DNA of 64,000 nt, taken from Desulfobacula sp. (GTDB taxonomy: Bacteria; Desulfobacterota; Desulfobacteria; Desulfobacterales; Desulfobacteraceae). The translations under genes were made by a program, and so were the position numbers. Each line of letters begins with the position of its first letter. Positions within the stretch are counted from its first letter, which is position 1. The stretch covers positions 53,163 to 117,162 of the forward strand of contig NZ_JAQYWD010000016.1 in assembly GCF_030145145.1 (NCBI RefSeq), in the 5' to 3' direction. Of the stretch, positions 1 through 8,641 are shown one piece after another. The notes under the pieces are model-generated. The model did no database searches. It was not told the origin of the DNA and saw only the letters and a program-made list of their open reading frames with translations.

Positions 1-594
1 CAGCCCTTTACAACCGGCGAATATATCCAGGCCGGCAGCCGGGTGGGACGAAACAATGTTCCCGGCATTGTGGTGGCCCATTATTTCCGCAATCATGCCC
101 GGGATATGTCCCATTTTGAAAATTTTAAAGCCTATCATCAATCTTTTTACCGGTTTGTTGAACCCACCAGTTTAACCCCGTTTTCATCCCCGGCCCGGAA
201 AAGGGCCCTGCATGCAGCCCTGGTCATTGTCATGCGCCATGGGGCCGGTCTCCTGGGGAACCATATGGCGGACCGCATCAATCTTAAAGATGACAAGATC
301 CAGCATGCGGCTGCCTGCTTTGCCCAGCGCTGCAGGCTGGCATCACCGGATAAGGGGGATAAAACCCAGGCCCACATTGACAATTTATTGTATGAGTGGC
401 AGGACATGAGCGGCGGCGATGGACTGTTCAAGGAAAAACTCCAGTATCAAAGCCATTCAAAGGACAGCAAACCCTTGTTAAAACGGCACAATGAGAAAAA
501 AATGGACCGCCCGGATGATGACAGCTGGGTGACCCTGCAATCCATGCGGCAGGTGGATGATGAATGCGGGATTCGGTTTATGGGGCCCCGGTAA
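1..594 (+). CDS. drmA: DrmA-like DISARM helicase, C-terminal part
   Basis: The reading frame is open from base 1, so the gene starts left of the window; 197 residues remain. Near the start is an SF2 helicase motif VI (IQAGSRVGR, residues 9-17) with its arginine fingers. It is followed by stretches I recognise from DrmA C-termini: PGIVV, then RDMSHFENFKAYHQSFYRFVEP and TSLTPFSSPARKRALHA in sense. DrmA is the ATP-dependent helicase of the DISARM anti-phage system and acts with DrmB on foreign DNA. Only the last part of the second RecA domain and the C-terminal region are visible. The stop lies 24 bases before the drmB-like gene, so the two are probably one operon. Family membership is from recall of conserved sequence, not from a search. 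Confidence 0.8.
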   Translation, partial: QPFTTGEYIQAGSRVGRNNVPGIVVAHYFRNHARDMSHFENFKAYHQSFYRFVEPTSLTPFSSPARKRALHAALVIVMRHGAGLLGNHMADRINLKDDKIQHAAACFAQRCRLASPDKGDKTQAHIDNLLYEWQDMSGGDGLFKEKLQYQSHSKDSKPLLKRHNEKKMDRPDDDSWVTLQSMRQVDDECGIRFMGPR

Positions 595-618
595 TGGTTA
601 TTTCAGGCAGGCAATGGA

Positions 619-2478
619 ATGGATAAGACCACCATCACAGTAGGGCAGACCAAAACCATTGGCATGTGCTCGGTGGGGGCAATCTGCCGGGCCGGCAGCG
701 AATGCTTTGTGCCCTGCGACATCCGTTTCTGGACCGACAGACAGGGAAATCCTCTGGGACAGCCCATCTCCATCGTGCGGGAACATTTAAAGATCTGGCT
801 CAAACACAAAGGGTTTCAAGATGTTGAGCTGTTAAAACCCCCGACCCTGACCCAGGTGAACAACAAACGCCTGGGCAATCGCATCCCGGCCGTGCGGTTT
901 CCGTCCTGGATGGTGTGCCAGCGCTGTGGCCGGCTCCATTACCTGCCCTGGCTGGGAAAAAAAATCGACTCCGTGGAAGCGTTGACGTGTGATGCAACAT
1001 CTTCAGGGAAAAGCTGTAATGGTAAACTTGAATTTGTCACCTGGGTCCTGGTATCGGGTGAAGGCTATCTGGATGATCTGCCCTGGGCAGACATGGCCCA
1101 TTATGACGAAAAAGCGAATAGACATTGCAGTGCCAAAGATCACCTGATCTTGTCCAGAGATCCCCAGGGCCGGTTGACCCTTAGATGTAAGGCCTGTGGG
1201 TCTCCCCCCTACAATTTAAGCGGCCTGAGAAATAAAGACTTTTTCGTCAACCGGATCCAGACCATGCGCAGCCAGCCATGGCTGCTGGAAAGAAAACCCA
1301 TAGAGTCTGACCCGCCCGTGGCCATGCCCTTAACCGATGCCCGTATCCATTTTTCAGACATTGCTTCAGCATTGGATATTCCGCCGGAATCCCGGATCAA
1401 TGAACGCGATATCCGGGCAAAAATCAGACAGCATGATGATTATCCCGTGGTCAAAGACCTGGGAGCCCGTGACACAAGACAGATAAAACGCCTGCTCAAG
1501 AAAATGGCCCGACAGTTTCACCTCACCGGGGATGAGGTGAAAAAAGCCCTAACGGATCTCAAGGCGGGATGGCCCCACTATGGAACCCCAACCGGTGCGG
1601 TCACCAGTGAAAATGAGATGCTGGCAGCAGAGTATAAGGCCATCTGCACTGAGTACAAAGACATCCAGGAACATGAACGCTTTATCACCGATCATCAGAC
1701 CGCTCAATGGAAGGATTACCTTGAATCCACGGACATGACCGAAAAAAACGCGACCATTGGCAGTGCCATTGAACGATTAATTATCATCAACCGATTAAGG
1801 GAAATCCAGGTGTTCTGCGGATTTACCCGGCAGGTGGGCACACAGGGGGCGTTGATCGGCCCTGCCCTGGGCGAAGAAACCACCTGGCTTCCCGCGTGTG
1901 AACTCTATGGGGAAGGCATCTTCTTCTCCCTGGATGAAAAAAAGCTGAAGGCATGGGAAGCAGATCCCTTGTGTATTGAACGCTCAACGATATTGGAAAA
2001 AAGGCTTAAAACCTCGGGGTTTGTTAAACGACAGGTGACCGTCTCTGCCCGGTTCATTCTTTTACATACCCTGGCCCACCAGATCATAAGGGAACTGGAA
2101 TTTACCTCCGGTTATCCCATATCGTCCATAAAAGAAAAAATCTTTTGCAGTGACGCTATGAATGGTATTCTCATCTATGTGGCCGTTCCCAATAAAATGG
2201 GCTCGCTGGGGGGATTGAGTGAACATGGACAGCCCGACAGTTTTTTTAAACTGTGGATTAAGGCCATGGCAAAAGCCGAACACTGCACCTATGATCCCAT
2301 CTGTGCCGAGCATGAGGGACAGGGCCCTGACCAGTTAAACCGGGCCGCCTGCCATGGCTGTTCCCTGTTACCGGAGGTCAGCTGCATCTATAACAACTGC
2401 CTCCTGGACCGGCAGTTTATCATGGGCGCCGGCGGCCACCACATGACAGGATTTATTCCTTTTATACAGAACATTTAG
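619..2478 (+). CDS. drmB: DrmB-like protein with DUF1998 domain
   Basis: A 619-residue protein with the DrmB layout. The N-terminus has a Q-T-K-T-I-G pattern followed by VGAI. Putative zinc-binding cysteines lie at about 100/103 (CQRC), 124 and 133, with another CxxC (CKAC) near 195. The DUF1998 block covers about 480-595: HTLAHQIIREL, SLGGLSEHG and a closing ACHGCSLLPEVSC cysteine cluster. DrmB partners DrmA in DISARM and is thought to help engage DNA. At about 620 residues it is typical in size for DrmB. The ATG at 619 gives the conserved N-terminus, although the ribosome site is weak. It sits 24 bases after drmA and 15 bases before the next gene. Other DUF1998 proteins exist (for example DruE), but those are far longer. 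Confidence 0.82.
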   Translation: MDKTTITVGQTKTIGMCSVGAICRAGSECFVPCDIRFWTDRQGNPLGQPISIVREHLKIWLKHKGFQDVELLKPPTLTQVNNKRLGNRIPAVRFPSWMVCQRCGRLHYLPWLGKKIDSVEALTCDATSSGKSCNGKLEFVTWVLVSGEGYLDDLPWADMAHYDEKANRHCSAKDHLILSRDPQGRLTLRCKACGSPPYNLSGLRNKDFFVNRIQTMRSQPWLLERKPIESDPPVAMPLTDARIHFSDIASALDIPPESRINERDIRAKIRQHDDYPVVKDLGARDTRQIKRLLKKMARQFHLTGDEVKKALTDLKAGWPHYGTPTGAVTSENEMLAAEYKAICTEYKDIQEHERFITDHQTAQWKDYLESTDMTEKNATIGSAIERLIIINRLREIQVFCGFTRQVGTQGALIGPALGEETTWLPACELYGEGIFFSLDEKKLKAWEADPLCIERSTILEKRLKTSGFVKRQVTVSARFILLHTLAHQIIRELEFTSGYPISSIKEKIFCSDAMNGILIYVAVPNKMGSLGGLSEHGQPDSFFKLWIKAMAKAEHCTYDPICAEHEGQGPDQLNRAACHGCSLLPEVSCIYNNCLLDRQFIMGAGGHHMTGFIPFIQNI

Positions 2479-2493
2479 GCTGAAAGTGATGCC

Positions 2494-3636
2494 ATGAAAA
2501 AGGATTTCCGGCTTCCCACATACGAAGAATTGAGTAAAGAACAGGACAGGGTTCTGCGGCGAACGCAATTAAAAAACCGGTCCATTGTTTATGGGGCCCC
2601 CGGCACAGGCAAAACCGTCATCTTTCTTATTCTGGCCGACCGGTTAAACCGGAACAAACAAGCGTGTCTGTGTCTTTTGTACAATCGAATTCTGGAAAAA
2701 ATGTCCCACAGCCTGGCCGATGATATTAACATCAAAACCTGGCACTCCTGGTTCTGGCATTTTTTCCTTCGTCAGTTCAACCATACCCCGCCGGAGATTA
2801 AAAAATTTGAATATGACTGGGACGGGGTCATGGATCGGGTGGACCAAGCCGATCCGGACGTTGATACCCATACGTTTTTGTTAATTGATGAGGGACAGGA
2901 TATGCCCCCCGGGTTCTATGAATTCATGGATGAAACCTTTCAACATATCATTGTCTCGGCTGATGAAAACCAGCAGCTGGCTGACATGAATTCATCCATC
3001 AAGCAGATCAGAGAACGGTTGGATATTCAACCGGACCACTGCTTTTTACTGACTAAAAATTATCGAAATACCCGGCAAATCGCTCTTTTAGCCGAACACT
3101 TTTATTGCGCCACCACTGCTGATCCCCCAAAGCTGCCGGAAAAAAACGGTGAAATCCCCTTGCTGGTCGAATATACGGATTTAGCAATCATGATCCAGCG
3201 TATCGCCCTTCGGCACAAAACCCATCCGGATCATTTGATCGGGATTCTGGCACCCAACAACACGGTCAGGGCAAATTACTTCGATCAACTGGCGCAACTG
3301 GGGATTTTTTCCCTGTACACCTATGCAAACCAGTTGGGCAACAAAAACAAACCCATTGCCTTTGACCGGGGCGGTATTGTTGTGATCAATTCAAAAAGTG
3401 CAAAGGGCCTGGAATTTGACGATGTTTTCATTGTTGAACTAGACAAATTTCTCCTGGCGGGTCCCCGGGATGAACGATTCAGAAAAGAGATGTATGTGTT
3501 GATTTCCAGGGCCAGGGAACGCCTTTTTTTCCTGATGGATGCCACCCTCCCCGGCACCATCACTAAAAAAATCCTGGATGAATTCCCGGACGATACGCGG
3601 GTATTAAAAACATGGCAGCAACACCAAGAGGAGTAA
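2494..3636 (+). CDS. Compact UvrD/SF1-type DNA helicase-like ATPase
   Basis: A 380-residue superfamily 1 ATPase. Walker A is GAPGTGKT (34-41). Motif II is LLIDEGQD (about 128-135), with DEGQ in place of the usual DEAQ. Motif III is VSADENQQL, motif IV KNYRNT (about 187), motif V SAKGLEFDDVFIVE (about 300) and motif VI LISRARERL (about 331). It lacks the 1B/2B insertions and nuclease domains of full UvrD, Rep or AddA, so it is a minimal helicase or NTPase. It lies 15 bases after drmB and 4 bases before the next gene, so translation is probably coupled. In the operon it replaces classical DISARM partners such as the PLD protein DrmC. An ATP-dependent sensor or processing role is inference. Confidence 0.85.
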   Translation: MKKDFRLPTYEELSKEQDRVLRRTQLKNRSIVYGAPGTGKTVIFLILADRLNRNKQACLCLLYNRILEKMSHSLADDINIKTWHSWFWHFFLRQFNHTPPEIKKFEYDWDGVMDRVDQADPDVDTHTFLLIDEGQDMPPGFYEFMDETFQHIIVSADENQQLADMNSSIKQIRERLDIQPDHCFLLTKNYRNTRQIALLAEHFYCATTADPPKLPEKNGEIPLLVEYTDLAIMIQRIALRHKTHPDHLIGILAPNNTVRANYFDQLAQLGIFSLYTYANQLGNKNKPIAFDRGGIVVINSKSAKGLEFDDVFIVELDKFLLAGPRDERFRKEMYVLISRARERLFFLMDATLPGTITKKILDEFPDDTRVLKTWQQHQEE

Positions 3637-3640
3637 ATGG

Positions 3641-5245
3641 ATGGCAAAACCTGATTCAAAACCGTTTTTAATGGCCACGAACACGGAAAATTTAAAAAGT
3701 ATCCTCACCACCAGCCTCATTCGTCCCATGGAAGGATATCGAAAATATTACAAGGATTTTTGTTCGTTTTCTCCGGGCTTTATCCCGCTGTTTATCGGTT
3801 CCATACCGGCCAAACACCTTTCGGTGTGTCAGGAAGAAACAGATATGGATGTTGTCATCCTTTCCCTTGACTTGTCCCGGGAAAAATTAAGCGCCCTGGT
3901 GAAAGACCCCGTGGAGGGTAAAGACCCGCTGGAGGAAAAAAACCCGGCAGGCATCTTTTTTTTCCAAGGGGTGATACCGGTTACCGCCATTCAACACATT
4001 TATTTTAAATCAAAAAAAGAAAAAGACCGGTTTCTGGATTTCCGGTATGCCCATTTTCATCCCACGGATTTCAGCCTGAAAGTAAACGCAAAGGCATTTC
4101 GTCAAACCACCATTGACGGAGACATCTTTCATGAAAACCCGGGGCTTGATGCCTTTACATCCCCACCGCCCTTTGCAGAAAAAACCGTCCCATGTACCGC
4201 AGACTTTCTGGAGGCTGATGCCCGGGGCGGGGTTCTTTCCCTGCTGTCAGCCTCCCTGCCGCCCTTGCCCGAGGCCGGAAAGCTCATCACTGCAGCGGTT
4301 CATGAATTGCCATCCGCATCGGTTGATCTGGCGGTATTACCCGAACAGATCAAGACCCTTCATCACTGGATCTGGAAACAGCCGGCAGCCACCGACGATG
4401 TTGACGGGATATTGTTGTGGCACCTGCTGAACCTCTTGTCTGCCTGTGATCCCCACCAGGGCATGACAGCGTCTGTTTTTTTACATGGATTACACGAAGA
4501 ATTTAAACGAAGCCCGGATTTCCGGCAGGCCCCTAAAAGCCCTTATGCAGACCTGATCCAGAAGCTGGAAAAAAGATTTCAGGAAATTTCAACCAGTGTT
4601 GAAGGCATCACTGACCCGGTCATTTTTTTCCAGGACAACGGCATTGCATCCAATGTAATGAAAGGCCTGTTGCTTTTTTTATTGTATCCCAAAGATATCT
4701 ATGACTTTCCGGATAATAAGGAGATGATGAAAGAATGGGGCATAACCCCCCCCATTCACTTGTTTGCCACCATTTTATACGCGGCCTGGCAGGGATGGAC
4801 GCGGTTGGATGAAGGCATCTGCTGCCGGGACAAGCCCCATGTTTCTGCTGTGTGTAATTTCATGGCAGACTGGCACAATCAATTTTATGCCGGGCATTCC
4901 TATGGCTTTTCTCCTGGAGGCACTTTCAAGGTGACGGGACAATGCAGCCCCTGGGAAAAAACAATGCTGCTGACCCTGCCCTGGAAGGCCCATCACAAAC
5001 TGGGAAAATGTGCCCTTCAATTGGCAAAAACAAGGGACTGGCCTTGTCTTCACTGGGATATCACCGCCCCCAAAGAAAAACTGTCAGATCTGCACTATAC
5101 AAGAGAGGGCGGATTAAAATTGAAGCTCATTGGAAACGTCGTGTTCAAGGAATCCATTGATATCCCTCTCTTCAAGACCCTATTGGAAGCCACAGAATTG
5201 ACGGATGATGAAAAAAAGCACTTTGACATGCTCTATACGGCCTGA
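3641..5245 (+). CDS. Uncharacterised DISARM-linked protein
   Basis: A 534-residue soluble protein of no family I recognise. It has no signal peptide, membrane segment, nucleotide-binding loop or evident nuclease motif. The first 80 residues include a patterned stretch, NLKSILTTSLIRPMEGYRKY, then FIPLFIGSIP and a beta-strand MDVVILSLDL. This gives the impression of a small N-terminal alpha/beta domain, with a mostly helical middle (about 240-400) that is rich in tryptophan. The start ATG follows an excellent GAGGAG ribosome site inside the end of the previous gene. Its position between two SF1 helicases, with 4-bp spacing upstream, makes it an integral part of the defence operon. Its role cannot be read from the sequence. 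It could be a sensor, scaffold or effector. Confidence 0.8.
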   Translation: MAKPDSKPFLMATNTENLKSILTTSLIRPMEGYRKYYKDFCSFSPGFIPLFIGSIPAKHLSVCQEETDMDVVILSLDLSREKLSALVKDPVEGKDPLEEKNPAGIFFFQGVIPVTAIQHIYFKSKKEKDRFLDFRYAHFHPTDFSLKVNAKAFRQTTIDGDIFHENPGLDAFTSPPPFAEKTVPCTADFLEADARGGVLSLLSASLPPLPEAGKLITAAVHELPSASVDLAVLPEQIKTLHHWIWKQPAATDDVDGILLWHLLNLLSACDPHQGMTASVFLHGLHEEFKRSPDFRQAPKSPYADLIQKLEKRFQEISTSVEGITDPVIFFQDNGIASNVMKGLLLFLLYPKDIYDFPDNKEMMKEWGITPPIHLFATILYAAWQGWTRLDEGICCRDKPHVSAVCNFMADWHNQFYAGHSYGFSPGGTFKVTGQCSPWEKTMLLTLPWKAHHKLGKCALQLAKTRDWPCLHWDITAPKEKLSDLHYTREGGLKLKLIGNVVFKESIDIPLFKTLLEATELTDDEKKHFDMLYTA

Positions 5246-5261
5246 AGGATATGTCAACCCC

Positions 5262-6839
5262 ATGAGAATGTTACCCTGCCAACCCTATGACAATAACAGC
5301 ACAGCCGAACTTCAGGTCTTTGAAAAATTTTCACAGTTCCCCTCCCTGGACAAGACATCCGTGTGTTTCCATTCCTTAAATGTGCCCCGCCATATCAAAC
5401 AACGGTTTGGCGAAGCTGATTTTGTGCTGTTAAGCAGGTATGGCCTTTTTGTTTTTGAGGTCAAAGGCGGGTCCGTCTCCCGGGACAAGGAGGGACTCTG
5501 GCATTTCAGGGATAAAAAAGGGATTGACCATACCAGCAGAAGAAGTCCTTTTGTCCAGGCAAACGATGCCCTGCACTCCATTAAAAATGATTTGGGAAAC
5601 CAGTTGGGTCACCCGTTGATCACCCGTATGTGCATCGGATATGGGGTTATTTTCCCGGATTGCGCCCTGGATCTGGAAACCCTTGAATGGGACCCAAAAA
5701 CCCTGTTGGATGCCGCTGCGTTTGATTGCTTTGATGCCTGGCTGAAGGCCCTTATCCGCTACTGGATATCCCTTGACCGGCGGAAAACCGCAACCCGTCT
5801 TAGTGATGAGGAGATACAGCAGATTGAAGCCTATCTTCGCCCGGAATTTGAAACCCTTGCTTGCCTGTCTGCTCAATTAGACACGATCCATGACCGGATG
5901 TGCAGATTAACCCACGACCAGTTCCGTTTACTGGATGTGGCCCAGGCCAATGACAGGGTCATGTGCAGCGGGGGAGCAGGTACCGGGAAAACCTTGATGG
6001 CGGCAGAACTGTGTCGAAGGGCTGCGCAATCTCATAACACGGTTCTGTTTGTATGCAAATCCGTGTGGCTTGAACGATATCTGCATGCCCGGCTTAGAAA
6101 ACCCAACCTATTGGTTTCAACCATTGATCAACTGGAACTGAAGGCCCAACAAAACCGGATTAAATCCTTTGATCGGCTCATCGTGGATGAGGGCCAGGAC
6201 CTCTTTAATTTTGACGATCTGGCAACACTGGCATCCTTTTTAAACGGGTCTTTTTCCACCGGTTGCTGGACAATTTTTCATGACATCAACCATCAATCCG
6301 GCATTTGGGGGTGTTATCAAAAACAAGCCCTGGACTCCCTGTTAAAGATGAATCCTGTGTGCATTCCACTGCGAAAAAACTGCCGGAATACCACACCGAT
6401 TTTAAAAAAAATCCAGGCCCTCACGCAATATGATATCGGCGATACCGGCACAGGACATGGACCTGAGGTAGTCATCCATCCGAGCCATGGCCATCCTGAG
6501 CGTGAACTTGCCCGGGAGTTGAACCGCCTGGTGACCCGGGAAGGGGTTGCCCTGGGCGATATTACTATTTTATCCCCTGTCCCGTTTAAGGTGTCCTGTG
6601 CCGCCCTTCTGAATAAAGCATCCCGCAGCAACATCCAGGTGCTGGATGAAAATTCAATTCAAGATATTTTTTTGATCCCTAAAATTTCCTATGCCCGGAT
6701 ACACGAATTCAAGGGTCTTGAAAACAAGTGTATCCTCCTTGTGGATCTTGATCATCATTACCAGGATGAAAAATATCTGCCCCTGTTATATGTGGGGATG
6801 AGCCGTGCCATGGCAAGTCTTTCCCTGATTTTATCATAA
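5262..6839 (+). CDS. NERD nuclease-related domain fused to UvrD-like helicase
   Basis: I place the start at the ATG at 5262, which is preceded by AAGGAT at the end of the upstream gene; an upstream ATG at 5205 would overlap by 41 bases. The product is 525 residues. Residues about 12-130 form a NERD domain: an E in AELQVFEKF, then GEADFVLL and FVFEVKGG, the D-ExK pattern of restriction-endonuclease folds. A SF1 helicase core follows: Walker A SGGAGTGKT (about 235-243), DEGQD (about 308), NCRNT (about 373), HEFKGLENK (motif V) and YVGMSRAM (motif VI). NERD-helicase fusions are known in plasmid and defence contexts. As the last gene of the run it is the best candidate for a DNA-cleaving effector (inference). 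Confidence 0.87.
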   Translation: MRMLPCQPYDNNSTAELQVFEKFSQFPSLDKTSVCFHSLNVPRHIKQRFGEADFVLLSRYGLFVFEVKGGSVSRDKEGLWHFRDKKGIDHTSRRSPFVQANDALHSIKNDLGNQLGHPLITRMCIGYGVIFPDCALDLETLEWDPKTLLDAAAFDCFDAWLKALIRYWISLDRRKTATRLSDEEIQQIEAYLRPEFETLACLSAQLDTIHDRMCRLTHDQFRLLDVAQANDRVMCSGGAGTGKTLMAAELCRRAAQSHNTVLFVCKSVWLERYLHARLRKPNLLVSTIDQLELKAQQNRIKSFDRLIVDEGQDLFNFDDLATLASFLNGSFSTGCWTIFHDINHQSGIWGCYQKQALDSLLKMNPVCIPLRKNCRNTTPILKKIQALTQYDIGDTGTGHGPEVVIHPSHGHPERELARELNRLVTREGVALGDITILSPVPFKVSCAALLNKASRSNIQVLDENSIQDIFLIPKISYARIHEFKGLENKCILLVDLDHHYQDEKYLPLLYVGMSRAMASLSLILS

Positions 6840-7155
6840 AAACTTTATAGCTGTGTGGTTAGCTTTTAGCCATTAGCAGTTCGCTAAAACCCTAACCTGT
6901 GATCAGGACAAAGGTTTTGCAATATTTTTTCAGCAACGCTTCAAGTTCGTGTCTGTTCTCATCACTGCTGTTAATGTTGAAACGCAGCATGCCGTCAGCT
7001 GTTTGGGCATGGTTCAGGAGAAGGGAATAGAGATTTACCATTCTGACAAGGGAGAAATAATTTCCCTGCCGCCGGACCGAAATAAGATGTTTTCCCGACG
7101 CTTTAATTTTACCTTCTTTGTTGGTGCCAAGGGATGAAGAAATGTAGAGAATTCC
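6840..7155. other. Gap after the defence operon, with an orphan minus-strand open stretch
   Basis: No complete gene. No clear terminator follows 6839. On the minus strand a frame is open from about 7168 down to a TAG near 6892, about 90 codons without a good start codon. Its translation has an even, protein-like composition and ends RHELEALLKKYCKTFVLITG. It may be the C-terminal relic of a gene. I cannot name the family. A plus-strand open frame over 6949-7137 is probably its shadow. Confidence 0.3.
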
Positions 7156-7359
7156 TTGCTGGATTTTTCAAACATTGAAATCGGCAGTTGGCCACTGATC
7201 GAAAAGATATATGCCGATACAATTTACAAAGAACAATATGACAGGTATGTCGCAGAGGTCATTGAAAATGCCTTTAACACCAATACCATTCAGGCCCTCT
7301 ATGACAAATATTCGGCCTTGGTAGAGCCTTATGCTACAACAGAAAGATTCAAATTTTGA
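7156..7359 (+). pseudogene. CotH-like protein fragment
   Basis: An open frame of 67 codons reads PLIEKIYADTIYKEQYDRYV, then NTNTIQALYDKYSALVEPY. This is the pattern of the C-terminal helical part of CotH (spore-coat kinase-like) proteins, where an IEK-L...Y-Y stretch is followed by ID-L--L--PY. A complete CotH has 400-600 residues, so this is a relic. It lies just beside another orphan frame on the opposite strand. The identification is from recall of the motif only. Confidence 0.45.
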
Positions 7360-7430
7360 TTCTGGATAAAAACAACTGAAAAACGAGAAATTGATTCCAT
7401 CGGCCTTCAAATACCTGCTGAAATTCAGGC

Positions 7431-8015
7431 TTAATTTCCCCTTGACCGAAACGTGACCAGATAGTTGTATTGACCCATATCGGCCGTTTTTTCTCGTTCA
7501 AACCCATGCCCGGTAACCATTTTTTCAACCTCCCCTTCAGACAGCCGAATCTTCATGGGCGGACCAGGAGGTCCTTCAATTTTCTTGAACTCAACAACAG
7601 CAAGACATCCACCGGGTTTTAATATGCGATGGATTTGTTTTAAAACTGCATCGGCCTTGTTAATTTCTTCAAAATCGTGGAGGACTGTGGCCATCAGACA
7701 GACATCAACGCTGTCATCATCAATATCCATTTCCTGTGTCCCATCCAGCAAAAGGGTTTTGATATTGGTGATGTCCCTGGCTTCAATCTCCTGGTCTAAA
7801 AGGCCAATTCCCTCCTGCCAGAAGTCCACAGCATAAACCAGTCCCTGATCACCAATAATCCCGGACAGGAACATGGAATAAAGCCCCCTGCCACAGGCCA
7901 GATCAAGGACAACGAATCCAGGTTTCACCGGCAGAATGTCTGCCAGGGTCTTTGTGTTTATTAATTCAAAACTACTCTTACCCGCGCCCTTGGGATGCTT
8001 ATGTGTATCATTCAT
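7431..8015 (-). CDS. Class I SAM-dependent methyltransferase
   Basis: I place the start at 8015 (MNDTHKHPKG), preceded by a GGGAG ribosome site seven bases away; the 49 codons upstream of it look non-coding. The 194-residue product carries motif I VVLDLACGRGLYS (about 36-48), an acidic strand-2 end AVDFW, DGTQEMDIDDDSVDVCLMAT (motif II) and ILKPGGCLAVVEF (motif III). This is the UbiE/Methyltransf_11 type of SAM-binding fold. The substrate is unknown; small metabolites, arsenite and quinones are all possible, but there is no cysteine triad to support an ArsM role. It stands alone, between relics, and is read toward the defence operon. Confidence 0.85.
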   Translation of the reverse strand: MNDTHKHPKGAGKSSFELINTKTLADILPVKPGFVVLDLACGRGLYSMFLSGIIGDQGLVYAVDFWQEGIGLLDQEIEARDITNIKTLLLDGTQEMDIDDDSVDVCLMATVLHDFEEINKADAVLKQIHRILKPGGCLAVVEFKKIEGPPGPPMKIRLSEGEVEKMVTGHGFEREKTADMGQYNYLVTFRSRGN

Positions 8016-8280
8016 GGTGCTGCTCCCATCATGGTCGGTCAGGACCGTTTCTTGTTTTGATTGACGTCTGCGTTCTTTACAGGCACAATCCCTGTGATTT
8101 TTTATATAGCGGATCCAGGATGGATTGTACATTGCCATGGCAATTAAATGTGGCAGGCACAAATAAAGTTTACAAATTTCACACCTTTTTCACATTCTTT
8201 TCACGACCATTCACACCCGCAACGCTATGGTCCCCCCGTGATTGACAAACAAAGCGACTCCGTGTCTGCTAACAGAGGAA

Positions 8281-8400
8281 ATGCAAATGACCATTAAGTC
8301 CATTAAGGGGTGTATTGGTTGCGGAACCTGCGTCAAAACCTGCCCATGGGATACAAGGCCTGGCGGGTTTTCCATCTTTTTTCCCTTGAAGTTTATGTGA
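8281..8400 (+). pseudogene. Truncated 4Fe-4S ferredoxin
   Basis: An ATG at 8281 with an AGAGGAA ribosome site opens 39 codons, with the cluster motif CIGCGTCVKTCP at residues 11-22. The frame then turns into unrelated residues (RPGGFSIFFPLKFM) and stops. A normal two-cluster ferredoxin would continue for 30-50 residues with a second CxxCxxC. Only one half of the protein remains, so it is either a remnant or, less likely, a single-motif mini-ferredoxin. Confidence 0.55.
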
Positions 8401-8641
8401 TCTTCTGGCATTTCGCCCTTTTCAATAAATCCATCTTGGTTAATTTTTATTTTACTGCTCCTTTTTTATATTGTTCCAATTTGGATGTATGGTAACATCC
8501 AATTATGTGAACCAGGTGATCAAAATATGTGGACAAATAGAGGATTGCCCAGGAAAACTTGAACCTGTTTTTGTTTTTGTTTAATAATATGGCAGCAGGA
8601 GACGTGCTGATTATTATAAATGACATCATTTTGGGTTATAC

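Noticed and set aside
5430..5876. Minus-strand frame of 148 codons inside the NERD-helicase gene
   Set aside because: Antisense shadow of a gene with clear motifs.
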